This document shows positions 34,442 through 41,461 of a stretch of DNA of 43,068 nt, piece by piece. The position numbers were made by a program, and so were the translations under genes. Below the pieces are notes generated by a model. That model worked only from the letters and a program-made list of their open reading frames with translations. It did no database searches and was not told the origin of the DNA. The stretch is taken from NCBI GenBank assembly GCA_035498555.1, contig DATKAB010000018.1, positions 1-43,068 of the forward strand, given 5' to 3'. How positions within the stretch are numbered: the stretch's first letter is position 1; every line of letters begins with the position of its first letter. This DNA comes from Candidatus Sulfotelmatobacter sp. Its GTDB lineage: Bacteria > Eisenbacteria > RBG-16-71-46.

Positions 34442-35305
34442 TTGATCTATCCCCTCGCACGTCGGGCGGTCCACGCGTGGCGCCGGGCGCGCCTTGCGCG
34501 GCTGGGCAATGAGCCGGCGTGGCGGCGGGTCGGTGAGGGTCTCGAAATGGAGATCGACCCCGCCGACGTGATGGATCAGGCGTTCTACCTCGGCACCTAC
34601 GATCCCTGGCTGCTGCAGGTGATGCGCGACGTCGTGGGTGAGGGCGATCACGCGCTCGATCTCGGCGCGCACAAGGGCTACGTCACGCTACGAATGGCGA
34701 AGCGGGTGGGCCCGGCGGGCCGCGTCTTCGCTTTCGAGCCGGACCCGCGCGCGCGTGAACATCTCGAAGCCCACGTCCGTCGCAATCGCCTCGGTCAGGT
34801 CACGTGCTACCCGTACGCGCTCGGACGAGAGGCGGGGAATCTGGAGCTGTCGCTGTCGTCGCAGCTCGGCTGGTCGAGTTTCTTCCCCAACGAGATGGCG
34901 CGCCCGGCGGTCACCGGGCGGATCACGGTGCCGGTGCGCAGCGTGGACGGCCTTCGCGCCGACGGCACGCTCGCGATCGATCCGGCGCGGCTCAGCTTCG
35001 TCAAGATCGACACCGAGGGCGCCGAGTTGCAGGTGCTCGAGGGGATGCGCGATCTGCTGGCGGCGAGCCGCCCGACAATCTGGCTCGAAGTCAATCGGGG
35101 CTCGCTGGCGGCGGCCGGCGCGCGTCCCGCGGCGATCGCCGATCTGCTGCACGGTCTCGGATTCGCGCTCTTCGTTCCACATCGCGGACGCCGGCTCGGA
35201 CTCCCGCGCGTCTCGATGCTGATGGCGCGCGATCTCGAGCAGCAGCCGGAGTCGGTGTTCGACGTGGTTGCCAGCCGGGACCGCCCGCGCCTCGCGGTGG
35301 GCTGA
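34442..35305 (+). CDS. FkbM-family methyltransferase
   Basis: 287 residues from a TTG at 34442 with GAGGAA about 10 nt upstream; an internal ATG at 34549 would remove a plausible N-terminal helix. The FkbM signatures are clear: HALDLGAHKGYVTLRMAKRV for SAM binding, VFAFEPDPRAREHLEAHVRR, and FVKIDTEGAELQVLEGM. FkbM proteins methylate hydroxyl groups, commonly on sugars of surface glycans or on antibiotics. The adjoining flippase and glycosyltransferase point to a cell-surface polysaccharide. It follows the NuoN-like gene by 12 nt and may be cotranscribed with it. Confidence 0.9.
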   Translation: MIYPLARRAVHAWRRARLARLGNEPAWRRVGEGLEMEIDPADVMDQAFYLGTYDPWLLQVMRDVVGEGDHALDLGAHKGYVTLRMAKRVGPAGRVFAFEPDPRAREHLEAHVRRNRLGQVTCYPYALGREAGNLELSLSSQLGWSSFFPNEMARPAVTGRITVPVRSVDGLRADGTLAIDPARLSFVKIDTEGAELQVLEGMRDLLAASRPTIWLEVNRGSLAAAGARPAAIADLLHGLGFALFVPHRGRRLGLPRVSMLMARDLEQQPESVFDVVASRDRPRLAVG

Positions 35306-35314
35306 ATCGTCGGA

Positions 35315-35323
35315 TGCTATATT
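35315..35323 (+). promoter_or_regulatory. Extended -10 promoter ahead of the leader ORF and flippase
   Basis: TGCTATATT is a TGn-TATATT extended -10, rare in this GC-rich sequence. Its predicted start site is at about 35330, next to the ATG of a 17-codon leader ORF. No clear -35 is visible, which is acceptable for an extended -10. Confidence 0.5.
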
Positions 35324-35331
35324 GCGGCGCA

Positions 35332-35385
35332 ATGCATCGCGTGTCCCCGCTGGAACCCCTCTCCGACATCTTGCTCGCTGAATGA
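35332..35385 (+). CDS. 17-codon leader ORF coupled to the flippase gene
   Basis: ATG at 35332 opens MHRVSPLEPLSDILLAE and stops with TGA at 35383-35385, sharing ATGA with the flippase start at 35382. The ATG lies 8 nt after the extended -10, so the transcript would be leaderless or nearly so. The flippase has no good Shine-Dalgarno of its own (the preceding bases are CATCTTGCTCGCTGA), so its translation may depend on ribosomes finishing this leader. There is no homology to judge by; the peptide could simply be the vehicle for coupling. Confidence 0.4.
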   Translation: MHRVSPLEPLSDILLAE

Positions 35386-36842
35386 ACCTGGCCGCTCCCC
35401 CCGTCCGCAGCTTCGCTCGCGGGACGGTCAGCCGCGACGCCGCCTGGTCGCTGGCGTACAGCGCCGTCGTGCGGCTCGCCACGTTGGCCGCCTCGGTCGT
35501 GTTGGCGCGAATGATCGGCCCGTCCGGCACCGGGGCGTTCGGAGTGGCGCTCCAGGTGACGGCACTGGGCAGCATGCTGGCGACGTTCAATCTCCCGCAG
35601 AGCCTGTCACGCCATCTGGCGTCGACAGAAGATCCGGCGCGCCGCCATCGCCTGCTGCGCACCTCGGGCTGGCTGCTGCTCGGACTCTCGACCCTCACCG
35701 GAACCGCGCTGATGGCGCTCTCGAGCTGGCTCGCGCGAAGCGTCTACCACGTTCCCGAGCTGGCGCCGGTGCTGTTCTGGTGCGGGCCGCTGGTGATCGC
35801 GACCTCGGCCACTTCGTGGGTCGAGGGAGCGCTTCAGGGGCTGCGCCGATTTTCGTCGCTCACGCTCTGGGGCGTGCTGGTCTCGGTGCTCGACCTCACG
35901 CTGGGATCGCTGGCCGCGGCGTTCGGCGTGGTGTGGGTGCTGGTCAGTCGTTCGATGATCCGCGCGCTGGCGGCGGCGGGCGCGGTGGCGCGCTGGTTCC
36001 GTGGCGCGCCCGCCGGCACGAGCCCCGGCACCTTCGCCTCGACCGCAGCGCCGCTGCTCGGCTTCGCGGGTCCCACCCTGCTCGCGACCGCGACCGTGCT
36101 CGCCACGCAGACCGTGCTGCGCCTGCTGCTGGTGCGGAGCTCGGCGCTGGTGGCCGCGGGGCAATATCAGGCCGCCGACAGCATCGCCCAGGGACTGAGT
36201 CTCATTCCGACCGCCGCTTCGATCGCGTTCATGCGATCGGTGGCGATGGGCGCGGAGGCCGGCTACCCCGGACTCGCGGTGTCGTTGCGGCGCGGGCTCG
36301 AGCGGCTGGCGGGCTCCAATCTGCCGCTGTGTCTGCTGCTCATGGGCGTGTTGCCGTGGGCCACCGTCGCGCTGTTCGGTCACGAGTTCACCCGCTCGCG
36401 TCCGGTGCTGGTGCTGCTTTCCGCGTCCTACGGATTGCAGGGTCCGTCGGCTTTGTTTGGCGCCGCCATCCTCGGACGCGGCGAGGTGTGGACCGGGGCG
36501 TTCCTCAATCTGATGTGGGCCGGCGTGGTGCTCGGGGCGTTCACGCTCGCCGGGGCGCCGCTCGGTGCGGTGGGCGCGGCGATCGCGATGCTGTCCGGCT
36601 ATTTCGTGCTGCTGGTGGTGTGTGCTCTGGCGCTGGCCCCGCGCTGGTCGGTTCCGCTGAAGAGCCTGGCCCCCGCGATCCTGGCGACGGTCGGCAGCCT
36701 TGCGCTCGGCTGCTCGCTGGCGCTGACCCCCGGAGTTCCGCCGCTGGTGACGGCCCTGGTGTGCGTGGCGCTCGCCGGCGCGGTTGCGGTCCGCTGGGGT
36801 CTGCCCGCGATTTCGTCCGCCGCTCGAGGCGCCGGTGACTGA
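35382..36842 (+). CDS. Polysaccharide flippase (Wzx/MATE-like, MVF superfamily)
   Basis: 486 residues with about fourteen hydrophobic helices, the size and layout of lipid-linked oligosaccharide flippases. The N-terminal pattern SRDAAWSLAYSAVVRLATLA, then VVLARMIGPSGTGAFGVALQ, is the usual first two helices of the Polysacc_synt family. It would move undecaprenol-linked repeat units across the inner membrane. Its stop overlaps the start of the glycosyltransferase by 8 nt, so they are in one operon. Translation probably depends on the upstream leader ORF. No polymerase (Wzy) or priming transferase is seen in the window. Confidence 0.88.
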   Translation: MNLAAPPVRSFARGTVSRDAAWSLAYSAVVRLATLAASVVLARMIGPSGTGAFGVALQVTALGSMLATFNLPQSLSRHLASTEDPARRHRLLRTSGWLLLGLSTLTGTALMALSSWLARSVYHVPELAPVLFWCGPLVIATSATSWVEGALQGLRRFSSLTLWGVLVSVLDLTLGSLAAAFGVVWVLVSRSMIRALAAAGAVARWFRGAPAGTSPGTFASTAAPLLGFAGPTLLATATVLATQTVLRLLLVRSSALVAAGQYQAADSIAQGLSLIPTAASIAFMRSVAMGAEAGYPGLAVSLRRGLERLAGSNLPLCLLLMGVLPWATVALFGHEFTRSRPVLVLLSASYGLQGPSALFGAAILGRGEVWTGAFLNLMWAGVVLGAFTLAGAPLGAVGAAIAMLSGYFVLLVVCALALAPRWSVPLKSLAPAILATVGSLALGCSLALTPGVPPLVTALVCVALAGAVAVRWGLPAISSAARGAGD

Positions 36843-38058
36843 GCGCGTCGCCACGTCCTCCCCGACGACCGTGGCGCGCCGCGTCATCCTCGTCACCGAG
36901 CAGGTGCGCCCGGGCGGCAAGCGCTCGCATGTCGAAACCCTGCGAGACGGGCTGCGCGAGATCGGCTGGGACGCCACGATCGTCGACTGGGCCCGGCTCT
37001 CATGGCTCGAACGCGCGTGGGTCGCGGGCCCGCTGCGCGTACTCGATCGCTTCGAGCCCGCGCTGGGGCATCGTTGGATGATTCCGGCCTTCAACCGGCG
37101 AGTCGCGATACGCGTGCGGCGCGAGCGCAACCGCGGCGCCGGGCCCGGCGTGATCCACGTTCAGGAGGCCGGGAGCTACGCGGCCGCTCGGGGCGGCGCC
37201 GGCGGCTGGCCGGTGGTGCTGACCGTTCACGGCCCCTGGCATCGCGAGATCGCCATGGTCACCGGGCTCGCTCTCGAGCACCCCACCATCCGCTACCTGC
37301 GCGACCTCGAGGGGGTCGCGTTTCGCGAGGCGGATGCGGTGATTGCGGTGGACCGCGCGCACGCCGAGTACGTGCGCTCGTTCGGCCGCTCGGACCGGAT
37401 GTGGGTCATCACCAACTTCGTCGACACCCAGGTGTTCAACGATCGAATCCCCGCGGCGCCGTTTCCCGATCCGGTCGAGCGCTGGATCGCGGGTCGTCCG
37501 GTGGTGTTCTGCCCGCGCCGCTTGACGCCGAAGAACGGTGTGCCCACCGCGGTCCGGGCGATGACGCTGCTCAAGGAACGGGGGACACGTTGTGCGCTGG
37601 TGGTGGCCGGCTACGGGCCGCAGCGCGACGAGATCGAGCGGCTGATTCGCGAGCTGGGGGTCGCCGATTGCGTCTGGCTGCTGGGTGCGGTGGCGCCGGG
37701 GCAGATGCCGGCCTGGTTCCGGCGCGCCGCTCTGTCGGTGGTGCCGTCGGTGTCGATCGTGGGCGTCGAGGAAGCCACCTCGATCGCGGCGCTCGAGGGC
37801 CAGGCGTGCGGTCGTCCGGTGGTGGCCTCGGCGCTGGGCGGATTGCGCGAGATCATCGAGGATGGCGAGACCGGCCTGCTGGTGCCGCCCGGGGAGCCGG
37901 CGCCGCTCGCCGACGCGATCGAGCGCGTGCTGAGAGACGCCGACCTCGCCGAGCGGCTGTCGCGCTCCGGCGCCGCGGCGATCCGCGATCGTCGCTCGCA
38001 TGTCGCGGCGGCCCGCGAGTACGCCGCGATCTACGACCAGGTGCTCGGCTCGGCCTGA
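36835..38058 (+). CDS. GT4-family glycosyltransferase
   Basis: 407 residues from the GTG at 36835 (MTERVATSS), overlapping the flippase stop by 8 nt. It has the GT-B fold of family GT4: an N-terminal Rossmann half (RRVILVTEQVRPGGKRSHVE, VVLTVHGPWHREIAM) and a C-terminal half with PVVFCPRRLTPKNGVPTAVR, the nucleotide-sugar motif EEATSIAALEGQACGRPVVA (the E-x7-E pair), and GGLREIIEDGETGLLVPPGE. It would transfer a sugar with retention to a lipid-linked acceptor at the cytosolic face. Donor and acceptor cannot be read. It ends at a two-way terminator, so the polysaccharide genes to the left form a closed block. Confidence 0.93.
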   Translation: MTERVATSSPTTVARRVILVTEQVRPGGKRSHVETLRDGLREIGWDATIVDWARLSWLERAWVAGPLRVLDRFEPALGHRWMIPAFNRRVAIRVRRERNRGAGPGVIHVQEAGSYAAARGGAGGWPVVLTVHGPWHREIAMVTGLALEHPTIRYLRDLEGVAFREADAVIAVDRAHAEYVRSFGRSDRMWVITNFVDTQVFNDRIPAAPFPDPVERWIAGRPVVFCPRRLTPKNGVPTAVRAMTLLKERGTRCALVVAGYGPQRDEIERLIRELGVADCVWLLGAVAPGQMPAWFRRAALSVVPSVSIVGVEEATSIAALEGQACGRPVVASALGGLREIIEDGETGLLVPPGEPAPLADAIERVLRDADLAERLSRSGAAAIRDRRSHVAAAREYAAIYDQVLGSA

Positions 38059-38105
38059 AGTCCGGGAGCGCCGCGAGGAGTCGGGTGCGGCGCGGTGCCC
38101 GGACT
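38059..38105. terminator. Bidirectional terminator between convergent genes
   Basis: AGTCCGGG (38059-38066) pairs with CCCGGACT (38098-38105), and inside it GCGCCGC (38068-38074) pairs with GCGGCGC (38087-38093), with a 12-nt loop. It fills nearly the whole 48-nt gap between the convergent glycosyltransferase and patatin genes, and serves either strand. Confidence 0.78.
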
Positions 38106-38106
38106 C

Positions 38107-40254
38107 CTAGAACCGCTCGCCCAGATTGAAATCGAGCCGGAACTCGCTTCGGTCGTCGATGCCCCAGTCGAGATCGAGCGGGCCGAACGGCACGGCGAGC
38201 TCGAGCCCCGCGCCTCCGGCGAAGTGAAGCTGGCCGTCGAGATCGGGGCGCGAGACCGATTGTGTGATCAGTCCGGTCTGTCCGTACGCGAACACCCGTC
38301 CGATGGAAGTGAAACCGTGGAGCAGCCGCAGCTCCCCGGCGACGCGATCGTGCCCGAGCCACTCGTCGCGGCGGAGTCCGGCGAATGAATCCGGCCCGCC
38401 CAGCGCCTGCAGCTCGTCGGGCGGGGTGAATTTCGAGGAGCTGCCGGCTCGGGCCGACGCGCGCACCGTGATCGGGCCGGCGCGGACCTGGGCGCTCGCG
38501 CGCGCCAGGATCGAAGCGTAGGACTCGTTACCCGCGAGGAACACCGCCTGCACGCCCTCGTTGAACGCGCTGCCCGACTGAATGCTCACCGAGGTGAGCA
38601 GGCCGGAGAGGTCACGCGCGTCGGTTCCGGCGAAGCCGTACCCGGCCCCGGCCAGCAGCAGGTAGCCGTGCGGGAGCTCCTTCTGCCCGCCGGCCATCCC
38701 TTCGAAGCGCTGCACGCGCGATTCGTGAATGCTCCGTTCCTCGTCGAACAGGCGGACATCGGTCTCTCGCCAGCCGCCGCGCAGGAACCAGCCATCGCTG
38801 GCGCGCGCGAGCGAATGGGGCTCGAAGGCGAAGAACGCGTTCTTCCGCAGCGGATCGAGAGTGGCGCCGAGCAGGATTTTGTCCGGCAGTCGGCGATTCA
38901 ACGGCCGCAGCACCAGCGTGCCATTCATGCGGCCGCGGACGTCGTTGTCGTAGCCGAAGGCGAGGGTCAGCTCGCTGGCCGGCCGCGATTCGACGTGCAT
39001 GGAGATCGTAGTGGAGTCGTTGACGACCGAAAACGATGGCCAGGCGCTCACGAACATGTCGCCGCGGTAAACGTCCTCGACGGCGGACCGCAGCGCCCCG
39101 GGCTCGAACGGAGCCCGGGGTGCCTCCCCGAACAGACGCGCCGCCACGTCGGCGCGCGGGGACTCGTTTCCGTGGCGGTCCAGCCACCGCACGCCGGGCC
39201 TCGCCGGTGGCAGGATCACCGCGACGCTGTCACCCGGCGTTGCGTCGGGTGCGCTTCGGACCAGCTTCGCGAACTCGCGGATCTCCTCGCGGGCCTCGCG
39301 GTAGCCGCGCTCGATCAGGCTGTCGCAGGCGGTGAAGTCCATCGGCCCGTAGCCGGGCAGCCTGAGCCACACCAGGCGATCCTGCTTCGACAGCGTGTCC
39401 TGCTGGCTGCGCTTGTTGAGTCGGTCGAAGATCGAGAACGACACCTCGACCAGCGAGCTGCGATCGCTGAGATTGACCGGCGGCAACGACACATCCACCG
39501 CGAGAATGTGGTCGGGCGAAAGCGTTCGCGCGGTGCTGACCGGCAGATTGCTGGCGAGCCCGCCGTCCACCAGCAGGGTGTTGCTGTCGGGCACCGCCGG
39601 GAACAGCGGCGGGATGCTGATCGAGGCGCGCACCGCCCGGGCGACGCTGCCGGCGCCAAACACGATCGGATTGGTGGTCTCGGCGTCGGTGCCCACACAC
39701 CGGAACGGAATCGGCAACCGATCGAAGTCACCCCGCGCGATTCCTTCGGCGCGCAGGAAATATTCAGCCAGCATGAAATTGAGATAGGTGTCGTCGACCA
39801 CGCCCGAGGGCAGATGGAGCTGCAGCCCCTCGCCGATCAGGGCCAGCCACGGCTGCGGCACGATCGTGTCGCGCCACTCGAAGCGCTCGCGCTGGTTTCC
39901 GAACACTGCGTCCCAGTCGGTGTGCCGCACCATTTCGCCGATCTGGCTGCTGGAGTAGCCGGTGGCGTAGAGCGCGCCGATCAAGGCGCCCATGCTGGTG
40001 CCGCAGACCAGGCCGGGCCGGATGCCCTCTTCCTCGAGCGCCCGCAGCACGCCGATGTGGGCGAGGCCGCGCGCCGCGCCGCCCGACAGCACCAGCGCCC
40101 ATTGCGGATGCGGCGGCTGAGTCGGCGGGAGCGCGAGTTTCGCTGACGAGCTGGAGTCGGGCCGCGAAGCCTGCGCCCATGCGGCCGATGCCGACAGCGC
40201 CATCGCCGCGGCGATGAGCATTGGAACCCGGACGATGCGGGTGCAAGCCAGCAT
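38107..40254 (-). CDS. Patatin-like phospholipase with C-terminal outer-membrane barrel (PlpD-like, type Vd)
   Basis: 715 residues. A signal peptide (VPMLIAAAMALSASAAWAQA) leads into a patatin domain: the oxyanion loop GGAARGLAHIGVLRALEEEG, nucleophile Ser87 in CGTSMGALIG, and Asp230 in LLVDGGLASNLPV complete the Ser-Asp dyad. After about residue 330 a POTRA-like segment precedes a 16-strand-type barrel of the Omp85/BamA superfamily, which ends in RLDFNLGERF with a terminal Phe. Known proteins of this plan (PlpD) are type Vd autotransporters in which the barrel exports the attached lipase. The gene is third in a minus-strand operon after an ABC exporter and a PorV-like barrel (41 nt gap). It may act in outer-membrane lipid turnover or as a secreted lipase. 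Confidence 0.92.
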   Translation of the reverse strand: MLACTRIVRVPMLIAAAMALSASAAWAQASRPDSSSSAKLALPPTQPPHPQWALVLSGGAARGLAHIGVLRALEEEGIRPGLVCGTSMGALIGALYATGYSSSQIGEMVRHTDWDAVFGNQRERFEWRDTIVPQPWLALIGEGLQLHLPSGVVDDTYLNFMLAEYFLRAEGIARGDFDRLPIPFRCVGTDAETTNPIVFGAGSVARAVRASISIPPLFPAVPDSNTLLVDGGLASNLPVSTARTLSPDHILAVDVSLPPVNLSDRSSLVEVSFSIFDRLNKRSQQDTLSKQDRLVWLRLPGYGPMDFTACDSLIERGYREAREEIREFAKLVRSAPDATPGDSVAVILPPARPGVRWLDRHGNESPRADVAARLFGEAPRAPFEPGALRSAVEDVYRGDMFVSAWPSFSVVNDSTTISMHVESRPASELTLAFGYDNDVRGRMNGTLVLRPLNRRLPDKILLGATLDPLRKNAFFAFEPHSLARASDGWFLRGGWRETDVRLFDEERSIHESRVQRFEGMAGGQKELPHGYLLLAGAGYGFAGTDARDLSGLLTSVSIQSGSAFNEGVQAVFLAGNESYASILARASAQVRAGPITVRASARAGSSSKFTPPDELQALGGPDSFAGLRRDEWLGHDRVAGELRLLHGFTSIGRVFAYGQTGLITQSVSRPDLDGQLHFAGGAGLELAVPFGPLDLDWGIDDRSEFRLDFNLGERF

Positions 40255-40295
40255 CCGCCGATCCTGCGCCGTGGATTCGGTGCGTGCAACAGTGC

Positions 40296-41459
40296 TCAGT
40301 GGTCGCGGGCGCCGCGCAGGGTTCGAGCGATCTCCACCGGACTCACCCAGAACAGCCAGGCGTGGCTCTTCTGCACGCTGTCATCCTCGAATCTTCGCTG
40401 CGATTCGCTGTACTGGAAGCCGCCCATTGCGCCGAGTGGCAGCGCAAGGGCATAGCCCCAGTCGTGGCCGTTGTCGTCCTGGCCGAGTCGCAGGAAGGCG
40501 ACGTTGGCGAAACCCAGCTCGCCGCCGAGGTGGCTCGCGTCATCGAACGTGGGGCCGTCGCCCGCCGTGATGAACTCCCGATCCCACGCGCCGCCGATGG
40601 ACACCAGAGGATCGAGCCCCGGAGCGACCCAGACCGGCATTCGCTTGCGCCACGACGCGGGGTGATCGAGCGCGAAGCGCGCCGCGAGGCTGTGGCGGTG
40701 GGGGCGATTGACCGGTGAGGACTGGTTGAAGCTTGCATCATTCGCGTTCTGGACCGAGTAGGCGTAGGCGGCCTCGATTCGCGCCGGAATGCCGCCCGAG
40801 CCCAGCTGCATCGGTAGCGTGCCGCGCGCGAGCACGCCCCAGTCCTCGCCCGTCGTGTGAACGACAAGGGACGGGTCGGTACTGAACTTGTCGGTCTTGT
40901 GGTTGTACCCGACGACGACGTCCGCGTACCGGGAGATCGCGGGCGGCTCTTGCCCTCGGAGCCCCGCGACAGTGCTCAGGATACGTGAAACGCTCAAGCC
41001 CATGCCCCACGACTGGGTCTCTTCCGAGACGTCGAAATCGCCCAGACCGGACACCGAAAGAAAGAGCGAAGACTCGAACTGGGCCAGCCCCGAGAACGGC
41101 GGTCCGGCGGTGGCGAGTCCGACGCCGCCGTACCCAAGGGTCAAGCGGCGCGCTTTGCTGTCCGAGGCGAAGGTCCCGCGAGCCGCGTCCTCGTACGCGA
41201 TGCCCTCGACGAATCCCAGTAGCGCCGGATTCGCCCAGTAGTTCGGGTTCTGTCCCCAAAAGACGGCGCCTGACGCGCCGCCCATTGCCTGCGAGCGCAC
41301 CGAGGGGTCGACCGCAAACCCGACGACCGTGAGGCCCGCGTTCCCGAAGATGTTCGCCGCGCGCACGGGTGACGCGAGCACGAAGCTCGCGAGCGCTCCC
41401 GTGACGGACGCCACGGCACACCATGGCCGTGAGCGAATCGACTTCCGCGGCCCCGCCAT
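40296..41459 (-). CDS. PorV/UPF0164-like outer-membrane barrel protein
   Basis: 387 residues with a signal peptide (GALASFVLASPVRA, cut near residue 34). The first mature segment GLTVVGFAVDPSVRSQAMGG followed by ASGAVFWGQNPNYWANPALL is the conserved opening of PorV/PorQ-like and UPF0164 barrels (the 'AMGG ... NPA' pattern), a FadL-like fold common in FCB bacteria. The remainder alternates short amphipathic strands typical of a 14-strand barrel; it does not end in Phe. PorV proteins help move type IX cargo to the surface, while other members are of unknown role. It starts 2 nt after the ABC exporter stop and is followed by the patatin-barrel gene. Confidence 0.78.
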   Translation of the reverse strand: MAGPRKSIRSRPWCAVASVTGALASFVLASPVRAANIFGNAGLTVVGFAVDPSVRSQAMGGASGAVFWGQNPNYWANPALLGFVEGIAYEDAARGTFASDSKARRLTLGYGGVGLATAGPPFSGLAQFESSLFLSVSGLGDFDVSEETQSWGMGLSVSRILSTVAGLRGQEPPAISRYADVVVGYNHKTDKFSTDPSLVVHTTGEDWGVLARGTLPMQLGSGGIPARIEAAYAYSVQNANDASFNQSSPVNRPHRHSLAARFALDHPASWRKRMPVWVAPGLDPLVSIGGAWDREFITAGDGPTFDDASHLGGELGFANVAFLRLGQDDNGHDWGYALALPLGAMGGFQYSESQRRFEDDSVQKSHAWLFWVSPVEIARTLRGARDH

Positions 41460-41461
41460 CG

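Noticed and set aside
31836-34672. Long His/Gln/Arg-rich minus-strand frames opposite the NuoK/L/N-like genes
   Set aside because: Composition is typical of the antisense of hydrophobic GC-rich genes; the plus strand has coupled starts and transmembrane patterning.
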